NCBI RefSeq assembly: GCF_028640845.1
Contig: NC_080539.1
Span: 194,689,436-194,753,435, forward strand
DNA: 64,000 nt
Reading direction: 5' to 3'
From: Ahaetulla prasina
Taxonomy: Eukaryota; Chordata; Lepidosauria; Squamata; Colubridae
In this document: piece after piece, positions 44,095 to 54,811 of the stretch
How the letters are laid out: the number at the start of each line of letters is the position of its first letter
Numbering within the stretch: the stretch's first letter is position 1
Program-made: the position numbers and the translations under genes
The notes under the pieces: generated by a model
Told to the model about the DNA's origin: nothing
The model's input: only the letters and a program-made list of their open reading frames with translations
Database searches by the model: none

Positions 44095-45172
44095 CAGTTT
44101 CATTTCATGGATTGATCCAAGTTGTTTCCTTACTAGAACAAGGGGCCCAATCCAACAACATGAAATTTGATGTGAAGAAAAGCAAAATTTTACACTTAGG
44201 CAGAAAAGTACAGATTAGATGAAACCTGGCTCAAAAACAGTACCTGTGAGAAGGGACCTTGGAGTCCTAATGGACAATCACTTAAACATGAGTCAAGCAG
44301 CCAAAAAAACAGATGCAGTCCTTGGTTGCATAAACTTTTTTTAAAAATTATTTATTTACATTTATAGCCCGCCCTTCTCCGAAGACTCAGGGTGGCTTAC
44401 ATTGTGTAAGGCAATAGTCTCATTCTATTTGTATATTTATATACAAAGTCAACTTATTGCCCCCCCAACAATCTGGGTCCTCATTTTACCTACCTTATAA
44501 AGGATGGAAGGCTGAGTCAACCTTGGGCCTGGTGGGACTCGAGCCTGCAGTAATTGCAGGCAGCTGTGTTTAATAACAGGCTATCTTACAGCCTGAGCCA
44601 CACCGTGGCCCTAAGGGATAAAGTCAAGATAACATGAAGTATTAGTACTGTTATAAAACCTGAGTAAGGCCACTCCTGGAATATTGCATTCAGTTTTGGT
44701 CACCACATTACAAAAAAGATATTAAGCCTTTGGAAAAAGTGCAGAGAAAAACAACTAAGACAATTAAAGGCCTGGAGACTAAAACAGATAATGAACAGTT
44801 GCAGCAATTGGGCATGGCTAGTCTAGAGAAAAGGAGGACTGGGGTGACATGATAGCAGTGTTCCAGTATTTAAGGTGCTACCACAGGAGAAGGGGATCAA
44901 TTTATTTTCCAAAGCACCAGAAGGCAAGGCAAGAAACAATGGATGGAAACTACTCAAGGAGAGAAGCAACCTGGAATTAAGGAGAAACTTCCTAACAGTG
45001 AAAACAACCAGTGGAACAGCTTTTGCCTTCAGAAGTTGTGGGTGCTTGATCACCGGAGGCTTTTAAGAAGAGACTGGACAGCCACTTGTCTGGAATGGTA
45101 TAAGGTCTCCTGCTTGAGCAGGGGGTTGGACTAGAAGACCTCCAGGGTTCCCTTCCAACTCTATTCTGTAAA
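44095..45172 (+). mobile_element. CR1 LINE 3' part in PTH2R intron, with nested SINE
   Basis: The left piece encodes NNMKFDVKKSKILHLGRKVQ, and after a stop MDNHLNMSQAAKKTDAVLGC, the CR1 reverse transcriptase thumb region. A SINE (44337-44612) interrupts it. The right piece covers QSWTPLQKRY-type decayed RT end, then NLELRRNFLTVKTTSGTAF, and ends AGAAGACCTCCAGGGTTCCC. Classical CR1 3' terminus. Dead copy. Confidence 0.85.
44337..44612 (-). repeat. tRNA-SINE with LINE-like 3' hairpin tail (family S2)
   Basis: From 44612 leftward: A box GTGTGGCTCAGGCTGT, B box GCAGGCTCGAGTCCCACC, body AAAATGAGGACCCAG, and tail CACCCTGAGTCTTCGGAG followed by AAGGGCGGGC. It interrupts a CR1 copy. The same family in plus orientation lies at 45463-45739. 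Confidence 0.85.
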
Positions 45173-45462
45173 TAAACCTATTTTGTTCTAACCCATTCCC
45201 CTTTTTTGTGCCTGAAAAATGAATTATGAATTAAATCCTGCAGGTTCTTTGATATTTTCCTTTTCCCTTTCTTCCAATCATTAGCTCCTTGATCTTAATC
45301 AACATTAAGCAATGCATATTTGTTGGGCTCAGCAGACTCATTTTGACAGTAAATTTAACCTACTGTATAGCCCAGCCACTCTGCTAGCTATAGAAAAGAT
45401 AGCTAGCTGCAAGGAGAGGTAGTTTTCCATGTACATCCCCTTGAAATAAAGAGACACAGACA

Positions 45463-45739
45463 AATTTGTCTCTGTGGCTCAGACTGCTAATGCAGTCTGT
45501 TATTAACAGCAGCTGCTTGCAATTACTGCAGGTTCTAGTCCCACCAGGCCCAAGATTGACTCAGCCTTCCATCCTTTATAAGGTAGGTAAAATGAGGACC
45601 CAGATTGTTGGGGACAATAAGTTGACTTTGTATATAAATATACAAATAGGATGAAGACTATTGCTAACATAGTGTAAGCCACCCTGAGTCTTCGGAGAAG
45701 GGCGGGATATAAATGCAAATAAAAAAATAAAATAAAAAA
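45463..45739 (+). repeat. tRNA-SINE with LINE-like 3' hairpin tail (family S2)
   Basis: A box TCTGTGGCTCAGACTGC, B box GCAGGTTCTAGTCCCACC, body CCTTTATAAGGTAGG and AAAATGAGGACCCAG, and tail CCACCCTGAGTCTTCGGAG, AAGGGCGGGATATAAATG and an A-rich end. Not a tRNA gene, as it is a dispersed repeat. Confidence 0.85.
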
Positions 45740-45911
45740 AATTCTCCATAGAGGAAACAAGACTTTTGGGAGAGTGTAGCATGCAGGGGGGAGATAAGAA
45801 CCCCCCCCTCCAAGAGAGAGACAGAGGGGTAACGCATGGCATCCCTGTGGACAAGTATAAAAAAACACACACACACACCAACTGCACATCCATTATCCAC
45901 TAGAAACTTAC

Positions 45912-45953
45912 CTCTCCGTTACAGTAGCAATAGATGATAGAGACAAAAAAACC
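45912..45953 (-). CDS. PTH2R: PTH2R micro-exon, TM7 (42 bp)
   Basis: Encodes exactly GFFVSIIYCYCNGE, the inner part of TM7, ending at the conserved C-N-G-E of class B receptors. The acceptor is TTCTTCAG and the donor is a perfect GTAAGT. It is phase 0 on both sides, so skipping would delete 14 residues without a frameshift. In other class B receptors this 42-bp exon is the one removed in known TM7-deletion splice variants. It is far too short for ORF-based detection and was found from its neighbours. A tRNA-SINE lies about 170 bp away in the adjacent intron. Confidence 0.94.
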
Positions 45954-46180
45954 CTGAAGAAAGAATTGAGAATAAGAATTTAAAAAGGAACGTAATTATC
46001 ATTACCTTGACCCATAAACTACATGAATATATTTTACAATAAAATCTATATCTATAGCATGGACCAGATTTATGGTAACAGGATTAGTTACAGTTAAGGT
46101 TAGTATTGTTATAAGGATTTAAGAATCTGGATTATGACTACCATTAGGCATTAGGGTTATTGTATAGATTATAGTAAAGG

Positions 46181-46252
46181 AATAGAATAGAATAGAATAG
46201 AATAGAATAGAATAGAATAGAATAGAATAGAATAGAATAGAATAGAATAGAA
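46181..46252. repeat. (AATAG)n microsatellite at a LINE 3' end
   Basis: Fourteen perfect AATAG pentamers directly joined to the 3' end of a minus-strand LINE. Pentanucleotide runs of this type at LINE tails are reported in snake genomes. Confidence 0.97.
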
Positions 46253-46805
46253 TTTTTATTGGCCAAGTGTGATAGGACACACAAGGAATTTGTCTTGGTG
46301 CATATGCTCTCAGTGTACATAAAAGAAAAGATACCTTCATCAAGGTACAACATTTACAACACAATTGATGGTCAATATATCAATATAAATCATAAGGATT
46401 GCCAGTAACAAAGTTACAGTCATACAGTCATAAGTGGAAAGAGATTGGTGATGGGAACTATGAGAAGATTAATAGTAGTGCAGATTCAGTAAATAGTTTG
46501 ACAGTGTTGAGGGAATTATTTGTTTAGCAGAGTGATGGCCTTCGGGAAAAAACTGTTCTTGTATCTAGTTGTTCTGTTGTGCAGTGCTCTATAGCGTCGT
46601 TTTGTGGGTAGGAGTTGAAACAGTTTATGTCCTGGATGCGAGGGATTTGTAAATATTTTCATGGCCCTCTTCTTGATTCGTGCAGTATACAGGTCCTCAA
46701 TGGAAGGCAGGTTGGTAGCCATTATTTTTTCTGCAGTTCTAATTATCCTCTGAAGTCTGTGTCTTTCTTGTTGGGTTGCAGAACTGAACCAGCTAAGATG
46801 AGTGT
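46253..46805 (-). mobile_element. L2/CR1-group LINE 3' end (family K)
   Basis: The minus-strand frame 46516-46722 reads LPSIEDLYTARIKKRAMKIF, then SHPGHKLFQLLPTKRRYRAL, then NSFFPKAITLLNK and a stop. This is a C-terminal block typical of L2-like LINE ORF2 proteins. The 3' UTR (46253-46515) ends in the AATAG run. A related tail, in plus orientation, lies at 47806-47970, and an older related relic at 52010-52345. Confidence 0.75.
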
Positions 46806-46809
46806 TAAA

Positions 46810-47800
46810 GTTTATGTTTAGTATTTACAGCAGGATTAAGTTACAGTTGTGGTTAGGTGCTAAGTTTATGTAAGGTTTAAGGCTTAGTTAGTATTTGTTT
46901 TTATGGCCAAATTTTAGGGTCAAATTAGGATTAAGGTTTGGCTGAGGTTGGAGTTAAGATTAGGTGGATAGGATTAAATAGTTTTGGTTGGATTTAGATT
47001 TAGTGCTAGATTGTTGTGTATAGTTAGAGCAATATTGGAATTGAGGTTAGCCGAATTGTAATGCTAATAAAATCTAGTGTTATTAAGTTAGTGTTACAGT
47101 TTGGAAAGCCTTGAAATAGTACTAAATTAAGGGTTGGATAATATTGGAGTTAGGATTCATGTTTACTGCTGTATTAAGGTAGCAGTACAGTTTTACGGTT
47201 AGTTCTGTTAGTGTTAAAAATAGTTTTAAGATTGATTTAGTAATGACTTTATAATGTAAATTTAACATTTTCATTGTGTGGGTAACAGACTCCCATCACC
47301 CTGTCTCGGTGGGTTTTATTTTATTTTTGAATGTATAATAATCAAACATTCATAGAAAGAGTTTGCGAGAGATCCAAGATTGGTTTTGACTTTATAAATG
47401 CCCTGGGGAAACTAGACTCAATAAATTTTGTAGTATAATGCAAGCACATAATCTCATTCTTTTAAGAAAGAATGTGTACAATATTTGTAATGTGTTACTA
47501 GGAGTTCTTAGATTTGTTTAAAACCGCAGCAAGAATATAGCTTTATCTGTAAGAGGTATCTTCTTAAAGATATCATTCCATTCTGTCAGTCTGGAAATAA
47601 TTTTAGTTATCTTCAATAATCTGGTGATGCAATGGAAAAGGTGTAGAGGAAACAGAAGAAGAGATTCTGAAATGTTATAAATACATTTCATTTCAAAATA
47701 AATTTAATTAGCAGATTTTGATGGAACGTAGTAATTTCTCTGTGTCATATAATATACGTGGGTCTATACATATGTTTGTATTCATTTATTTATCATGTTC
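46810..47800. other. PTH2R intron without recognised repeats
   Basis: A stretch with unusually frequent TTAGG/GTTAG words (46080-46110 and 46830-47220), possibly an old degenerate satellite. No gene evidence. Confidence 0.35.
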
Positions 47801-47805
47801 ATGTA

Positions 47806-47970
47806 GTGTATATTGGAGGTGGTGACTCTGAGAGCTGTATGCAACAAAATTTCATTTTAATGTATACCAATTAGTGTACATTCAAAGTGTTAATAAAGTT
47901 ATTATTCTCTTCTCTTCTCGTCTCGTCTCTTCTCTTCTTTTCTCTACTCTACTCTTCTCTTCCTCCAGGA
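47806..47970 (+). mobile_element. LINE 3' tail with (TCTCT)n run
   Basis: CAACAAAATTTCATTTTAATG, then AATTAGTGTACATTCAAAG, then AATAAAG, is a LINE 3' end followed by a pyrimidine pentamer-like run (47907-47966). Confidence 0.6.
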
Positions 47971-48713
47971 TTGTTGTATTTTTCATTCATACAACAGAGA
48001 TTGGAAGGCATTAAATGATATGGCATGATCACTGTAATGAAGCTGCATTTCATTTGCTTTGCTCCAAGGACTATATTGCTTCATAAAGTAGGCTCAGTGC
48101 TTACTTCACATCTTTAATGCAAAAGATTTTAACTGCAAATATTGTTAAAGAATCTTGGATTGTCACATACATAGAAAAGATTTTTACAAAAGAAACTCCA
48201 CCGATAAATATTTTTTCAGGGCTTTCTTGTACCAATCCTTTGAGAAAACAACAGAAGGATATTGTGGAGCTTTAGAAGCAAACATATTTTATGACATGGT
48301 TTTGACAACTGCAATCAATTTTGCTACGAATTCATACCAACTCCTATGGACAAACTGAAAGATCAAAAACTACATACATCTGGGAAATTATAGGAAAGCT
48401 GGTGCTTCTTTTATGCAGCATCTTCAGCAGAAAAAGAGGAATAAGAAGCCCTTGGAATCATCTCTCTTCCTAGTCTTATCCAAAGGACTTTAGGGTTGCT
48501 TTTCAGAGTTTAAGAAATGTGTGCAGACTAAATTGCACACTTACAATATAAGTATAATTTACTTCTCAATTATTGCTGAATTTTGGAACATGCCATTCTT
48601 TTTCATTAGTTATCTCTTGCAGCAAGCAATATGGCAATGTGGCCAGTTTTGTAACTGAACATCTGAACATCTGAGTGGTTCATAAATGATAAGGTAGTAC
48701 CATACCACCAGAC

Positions 48714-48852
48714 CTGGAATGAGTTGAAGAAGAGTTCACAGTGCATCCGGATCTCCCAGCCTAACCCAGTGAACGTGTGAGGTAGGCACACAAAGATAAT
48801 GTAATGTACACCAAAGACGAAGATCAAAATTAAAGTGGATTTTGCTAGTTTT
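48714..48852 (-). CDS. PTH2R: PTH2R exon, TM6 to TM7 start (139 bp)
   Basis: Encodes (R)[18 protein letters not shown], then the extracellular loop [20 protein letters not shown] and ends SFQ. It contains the TM6 'FGVHY' motif and the loop-3 region used in ligand selectivity of PTH receptors. The acceptor is CTTTCTTCTAG ending at 48853. The donor is CAG|GTCTGG, a GT site that departs from the GTAAGT consensus. The exon is 1 + 138 bases, ending in phase 0. An open frame continuing through the donor gives VWWYGTTLS..., which is intron. Flanked on the left by about 2.8 kb of intron. Confidence 0.94.
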
Positions 48853-49026
48853 CTAGAAGAAAGTTAAGAGAAGTTATAATTATGAGACTGTCACATGCTG
48901 CATAAGATGAACATGACATAAACTGCAATTTTACACATTCCAAGTTTCTTAGCTATAAAGGGTATTTGCCAAAGGGGAATGAGTAAGTTTGGACAAAGCA
49001 GAGTCACTTCTGTGGAAGCTCTACCT

Positions 49027-49303
49027 CAGAGTTCCCCAACCTTTTTGGCTTTGTGGACAAGTGGAGGAGTGGAGAGAGGGGATGGTTCTGCATATGTGGT
49101 GGGCAAGCACACATGTGTGCAACACATTTGCATGAGCACCAGGCACATGTGCCTGCCACACACACAAATGGAGCATGCTCGCACGCTGCTTGTGCAAGTG
49201 GGGATCCATGCGCAGGTGCTCGCCCGCTCACCACTTCTGCAGCCCAGTTCTGAAAGGCTCAAGGCCTGGTAGTGGGCTGCAACCTAGGGATTGGGGACTC
49301 CTG
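49027..49303. mobile_element. hAT MITE, family 6 (277 bp), PTH2R intron
   Basis: The ends are CAGAGTTCCCCAACC and GGATTGGGGACTCCTG. The 8-bp duplication is CTCTACCT (49019-49026) versus CTCTATCT (49304-49311). The TGCAC-rich interior produces chance frames on both strands. Confidence 0.87.
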
Positions 49304-49394
49304 CTCTATCTGGAGAAGCTGCTGATCTCACTCGGAGCCTAGAAATCTTTATAGGTTGCCCTGGTTAAATTACAGACCAAATATTTCCTATTCT

Positions 49395-49690
49395 TTCCTA
49401 TTCTATTTCCTATGACTTCAGTAACAGAGTTGTTAATGCCTGGAATGCACTACCTGACTCCGTGGTCTCTTCCCAAAATCCCCAAAGTTTTAACCAAAGA
49501 CTATCTACTGTTGACCTCACCCCATTCCTAAGAGGTCTGTAAGGCACGTGCGTAAGAGCACCAGCATGCCTACCGTTCCTGTCCTAATATTCCCTTTGGT
49601 TGTAGCCAAATCATATGGTTATTTCATGCTTATATATATTGTTGTGTTTGACAAATAAAAAAAATAAATAAATAAAATAAATGCAGCTTA
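49395..49690 (+). mobile_element. 3' end of family-J LINE
   Basis: The plus strand, from about 49407, encodes YDFSNRVVNAWNALPDSVVS, then LSTVDLTPFLRGL and a stop, then the GAGCACCAGCATGCCTACC 3' UTR and a GACAAATAAAAAAAATAAAT tail. Its 5' junction is a CCTATTCTTT pentamer-like run. Confidence 0.75.
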
Positions 49691-50760
49691 TATCATTGCT
49701 TCGTATTTTTTCCCTAAGGGTAATTGGTTTGCAGCATGGAACTTGGTAAAGCATATTTATCCATGCACCCCTGCAATATCTGGCTTTAATTAACTTGATA
49801 GCAAGACTTAAAAATAAAAGTAACAACACACCCAAAGGCTTCTAGTTTTAATTGGGAGCACCAGTTTATAAAGTTTGGTGAACTAATAAAACACGTTATA
49901 TAAAAAGCACAGCATGTCAGCAGCTTGTCCTGGGTGAATATTAATTTGATTTTTAAAATTTCTATTTATGTGCAGGGTGTGTGTGTGAGAGGGATGTTTA
50001 ATCAGTGTGAGGACCTAGGATACTTTTGTAAGTATTAATTTGGGTGTACTATTTTCAACCTGATTGTGATCTGACAAACAGATCTTAATAGTTACATGAG
50101 AGGATTTCAAATATTTGGAAATCTTATTTTGAAATAAATTTACAATCTGACTGCATCTCATTCTATGTCCTTTTTGTTTCTGTGTAGTTACATAGTCAAA
50201 ATTATTGCTAGCTGCTTTCAAGTTGGTCAAAAGAGACACAGCATTCCAGGGTATTTTAACAATAAATTTTAGATGTCTACATCATCTCTTTTGAATAGCG
50301 ATCCCTTTTTATTCATCAAATACAACTGGAAAATCCAGATAATGGAATTGATTAACTGCCAGTAATCTAACACATTCATGAATCTCCATGTAAAACTGAC
50401 TTAAATGTGATTACTATTAGATAAGCCAACAAGAAGGAATGTACAGATTGTTTAAGCAATTATGGTGAGGAAGGGCCATCATTTAGAAATCAAGTGCTCC
50501 TTTGCATGCAGAAGATTCAGTTACTATATTTTTCAGAGGAGACTAGTAAAGATCATTGTCTAAAATCCTGAAGAGCTAGATGAATAAAAGGTTTATTCGC
50601 TAGAATACTGTTTCTGTTGTCAAAAAAATTGCAGTTGTGGTTTAATTAGTCCTGGATGCAAAATAACTACATTCTTAGAGCAGGAAGGAAAGTGGCAACA
50701 CAATTTTATTCCCTTAGCTATCATGCCCTTAACTCCTTCCCTGCCACATTCAAGTTTTGT
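49691..50760. other. PTH2R intron without recognised repeats
   Basis: Nothing supported. Confidence 0.35.
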
Positions 50761-50799
50761 TCAGCATTTACTGAGTCAAAAGTCTCCCATAGAAGAAGA

Positions 50800-50975
50800 T
50801 ATTTGTAATTCGGGGTTAAACTATGGGGACCTTGGTGCTCTCTGAGATTGATGGTGTCCTTGCAGATGTTTTATTACTGAACTAGGTAACATCACCAGTG
50901 CATTGAGATATAACCTTATTTACTAATGAAACATCTGCAAGAAAATCAGGAAAATCACCAGGAGTCAAAAATGAT
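50800..50975. repeat. Penelope-like terminal-repeat remnant
   Basis: GGTGCTCTCTGAGATTG, then TTGCAGATGTTTTATTACTG and AACTAGGTAACATCACCAGT, matches the sequence at 2618-2680. The word ATGAAACATCTGCAAGAAAA at 50925-50944 is an inverted echo of the first part. Confidence 0.5.
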
Positions 50976-51184
50976 TCCACATTCCCAAACATAGACACTT
51001 TCTTTCAAGTTTAATTTCATACAGAGCTTGATGTACAAAACTTGCTAGCAATTTGTATCCCTAAATGGGCTTTTAAATCCAATAGAAAACATGGTGATGC
51101 ATGGTGATGTCTATTTTCCCAGAACTTCTAAAGTTCAAAGCAGCTTGAAAAACTTTGATGTAGATCATCTAGTTCAGCCTTTTA

Positions 51185-51545
51185 GATTTATTTATTTATT
51201 TATTTCATCAAGCATAATTATGAATACATGAAATGGATACATATAAAAGGGAACATTAAGACAGGGACGGTAGGCACGCGGGTGCGCTTATGCACGCCCC
51301 TTAGAGACCTCTTAGGAATGGGGTGAGGTCGATAGTAGACAGTCTAATGTTAAAGTTTTGGGAGTTAGGGGAAGAAACCACGGAGTCAGGTAGTGCATTC
51401 CAGGCATTAATGACTCTGTTACTGAAGTCGTATTTTCTGCAATCAAGTTTAGCACGGTTTACCATAAGTTTGTATGATGTAGAAAATTCAGGGAAGAAGA
51501 TTTTTGCCTGTCGTCTCCTGAGAACATCCATGGCTAAGATCGCTA
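51185..51545 (-). mobile_element. 3' end of family-J LINE
   Basis: The minus-strand frame 51301-51531 includes KLDCRKYDFSNRVINAWNAL and ends IDLTPFLRGL. The tail TTTATTTATTTATTTC lies at 51187-51208. It lies just 3' of the PTH2R TM5 exon, in the intron. Confidence 0.78.
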
Positions 51546-51817
51546 TAATATCTTAAACAAGTTTTTCTTAATGCTAACTCAAATTAATCCTCCTATATCT
51601 TGAGCTCATTATATACAGTATAGCCCAGCCATCTATGAAAGTAGGAAAATTATCTTTGCCTTTTTTTTATACAACTTCAGAAATCTAACCTGGCTCTTCT
51701 CCAGGCAAAAGATAACCAAGGTATTTCCAAATAGAAGACTTCTTCATTACAAGTAAAGAAACATCATATTTGACCCAATCATTTCTAGTAGAGACTGCTT
51801 CTGGAAATACAACATAC

Positions 51818-51912
51818 CTATATTGCTTTCTGACATCGTAGCCAACAGCATTAGTTTCCCAAATTTTTGTGGCCAGCACCCGCACAGTATTCAGGAACAG
51901 GACAAAGTTCAG
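51818..51912 (-). CDS. PTH2R: PTH2R exon, TM5 to intracellular loop 3 (95 bp)
   Basis: Encodes [20 protein letters not shown], then [11 protein letters not shown] plus two bases (AG) of an Arg codon. This is the inner half of TM5 and the G-protein-contacting third loop of a PTH-family receptor. The acceptor is CTTTTACAG ending at 51913, and the donor is GTATGT after 51818. The split Arg codon is completed by the first A of the next exon (phase 2 to phase 2). The open frame continues past the donor to about 51685 only by chance. Confidence is high because the sequence, phase and splice sites all agree. Confidence 0.94.
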
Positions 51913-52009
51913 CTGTAAAAGCAGAATTGTTTTATTCTATAATCTTTTAGAGATATGTTTTGGAATCTTTTGAGGACATATTTAAATAAGGTAAGATAAC
52001 TTTTATTAT

Positions 52010-52345
52010 CATTTTTTTTACTGTGAGCACAGTTCACAAGGTTGCTATATGGAACAAAACTATTTTGAATCTAGATGCTCTGATTCGGATACCATGAAGC
52101 CTCCTCCCAGGTGGTAACAGGGAAAACAGATTGTGAAGAGGATGTGTAGTGTCCTAGACAATACTATGCACCCTACTCAAGCATCACTTATATGCTGTCC
52201 TGGATAGAAGGGAGTGATCTATCAATCATTTTTTCAGCCATCCTCACCACTCTTTGAACTGCCTTCCTGTCTAAAGCAGGTAATGCAGTAATTCCAACAC
52301 TTTCTTTTATCTGGAACATAATACTCTCAAGATGACCAGGCAGCA
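52010..52345 (-). mobile_element. Old L2-like LINE relic
   Basis: The minus strand reads ITALPALDRKAVQRVVRMAE, then IDRSLPSIQDSI, and near the end NSFVPYSN, matching the C-terminal block of family K (PSIxDLY, then NSFFP). Several stops. Confidence 0.5.
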
Positions 52346-52815
52346 AAGCTGAACTAGTATAAAAAGTCCAAATTCATTTCCAATATTAGTACATTTGTTT
52401 AATTTGTCCCACCTATCTAGGAAGCTCTCCAATTTTGATCTAAACTTCTACACAGCTTCTGAGAAGCTAGTTGAACAATACATGCTTTTATTCTTGAATA
52501 AAACTGGCCAAGACAGGGACAGCTACATTTATTTAACTGCTTCCTAGACTGCTTCCCTTATTAAGTCGCTGGCTATGTTTAAATAATAAACATAGTTGCC
52601 AAAATGCTTCTTTTTTGAACTTCACACTGAGCACTGTAAGGGAGCAAAGCTAGAACAGACTTATGAAAAAATAAATGATGCATCACTGTATTAGAGCTGG
52701 GTAAAAACCCCCGGTATATTTACACTTCCATTTGCAACTAATTGTAAGAGAGTAATGCCAAGAATATTGGATTACCCTGCTGTATAAGTGAGCCAGACCA
52801 GGAATCGGCACATAG
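52346..52815. other. PTH2R intron without recognised repeats
   Basis: Nothing supported. Confidence 0.35.
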
Positions 52816-52819
52816 GGGT

Positions 52820-53085
52820 TGGAATGGGGCAACTCACCATGGCCATCTCACCACAGGACAACTCCCTGCAGCACAATTCAGCACAGGATGACTAAAGAGT
52901 GGGAGAAGTAAAATTGCAGCTCACCCCAGCCTGGAGGACTTCTAACTGGAGAAGGTTCAAACCTAAAGCCTGCTGCAATTCACTTCTCTCTCTCTTGAGT
53001 TATCCTGAGATGAGTTGTCCTGGGGTGAATCTGCCAGGGTGAGTCGGTTGTGGCGAGTTGGCCACAGCGAGTTGTCCTGAGGGGT
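52820..53085. repeat. Imperfect palindrome with GAGTTG/CAACTC repeats
   Basis: The left arm (CAACTCACCATGGCC, then CCACAGGACAACTCC) is mirrored on the right (GAGTTGTCCTGGGG, then GCGAGTTGGCCACAGC and GAGTTGTCC). Probably a degraded foldback MITE. No clean target duplication was found. Confidence 0.5.
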
Positions 53086-53089
53086 GAAG

Positions 53090-54284
53090 GGGAAACAGGA
53101 TTCATCCTAAGAGATGCACCAGCAATGCGCATACTCAACAAAGGAATGCACCTTGCTCCTTAAAGTACAGAAAAAGACTTTAAGAAATACAACATATTTT
53201 AACTGCACCTTTTACTTTTTTGAAAAGGGGAAATGTAATTTTATCTTTCAATAGGCAATTTAACGTGGCAGCTTTGAAAGAGTTCAGCATTGAAATAATT
53301 CAAGCAGCTCAAAAGAATAAAAAAGCAGTGCAATAATTTGGCATGTATGCCGAGAAGGAGTGTTTTGTTCTCACATATCAAAAGCAGTCACAGCATCTCA
53401 ATTCTGATTGTGACACAAAATGTCATCTCCTGTTCCATAAAGTACAACAAAAAGAAAAGCATCAATAAAAGTGATTGCTCAGTTCTTTGCCAGCCAAAAT
53501 GCTTTCTTGCTTCCTGTCCAGGGGTATGGAAGAGGAATTATCAAATGAGAGCAAGCTCCTGGATTAAAAAAGAAAGTAGCAATACTGTAGCTGCGGAACA
53601 GATCTGATTGTAATAGAGCTATACTTTCAAGTCACTCTCCTCTCCTTTCCCTTGAAAGACTGGAAAAAGAGAAAGGGCTTCAACTTTCAGACTTTCTTTG
53701 AAAATAAGAAGATAGGAAACTACCTCTAAGTGGAGTCAGATATTCTCACTCAGAATTATTGTCTGCCTGTTGATGGAGGCATTTTCCCAATCCTATCTGG
53801 AGAATCCAAGAACTGAGCCTAAGATTTGCATAAGAAGCATTTAAACACTGAACTACAAGACCTCTCTCTAATGGGTAAATGTAATTATGGGACTGAGCAA
53901 ACATGAAACAATACGGACATTGAAACTATTGAAATATGGGCTGTAAGTTTGCTGAATGATGTAGTGATGGGGAAATGGTTGGTGTCTACCTTCTACCTAA
54001 CAATCTGAGTTGTTAAAAACAATATGCAAATGAGAAAATAACAAATAAGGATGATCAGGTGTCACATGGCTTAGATATGAGATGATGTGGATAGTGTTAA
54101 AATCCTGTTGGTCTCTCATAGTCATTAAGACAGAAGAGGGTAGATATGCTAATCTCATTTTATACATAACATTCTTTTGCAACTGTCTATAGATAAATAC
54201 TAGGGTTATCATAACTAATCTGCAAAAATATGAATAATCATTAGATGGTAAGAAAGAGATGTTATTTTCTATATCAATAGAATG
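53090..54284. other. PTH2R intron without recognised repeats
   Basis: Nothing supported. An 89-codon frame at 53338-53607 lacks any domain. Confidence 0.35.
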
Positions 54285-54745
54285 AGAATAGAACAGAACA
54301 GAACAGAACAGAACCTTGGTGGTCTTCTAGTCCAGCCCCCTGCTCAAGCAGGAGAACCTATATCATTTCAGATAAGTGATTGTCTAGTCTCTTCTTAAAA
54401 ACCTTCAGTGATGGAACACCCACGATTTCTGAAGGCAAGTTGTTCCACTGGTTAATTGTCCTCACTGTTAGGAAGTTCCTCCTTAATTCCAGGTTGCTTC
54501 TCTCTTTGGTTAGTTTCCAACCATTAATTCTTGTCCTGCTCACTGGTGCTTTGTAGAATAATTTGACCCACACTTCTTTGTGACAGCCGCTCAATACTGA
54601 GATACTGCTATCATGTAACTCTAATTCTTGTTTTCTTTAGACTAGCCAAACCCAAGTCCTGCAGCCATTCTTCATATGCTTTAGTGTCCAGGCCTTGGAT
54701 CATCTTAGTTCCTCTTCTCTGAACTCTTTGCTACCATCTAGCATT
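54285..54745 (-). mobile_element. CR1 3' end in PTH2R intron
   Basis: The minus-strand frame 54358-54594 reads RINGWKLTKERSNLELRRNF, then WNNLPSEIVGVPSLKVFKKR, the CR1 C-terminus. The 3' tail GGACTAGAAGACCACCAAGG is followed by a (GTTCT)n run (54292-54315 on the plus strand as GAACA). The element ends only about 65 bp from the TM5-start exon (54812). Confidence 0.88.
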
Positions 54746-54811
54746 TTACAGATGCTAATATATACAACAAGGTTCAATGTTTGCTAGATACATATATATA
54801 AGTACTCTTAC

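Noticed and set aside
44337..45739. tRNA-like A and B boxes suggesting tRNA genes
   Set aside because: They belong to dispersed SINEs with extra body and tail. No clean cloverleaf with an anticodon arm was seen.
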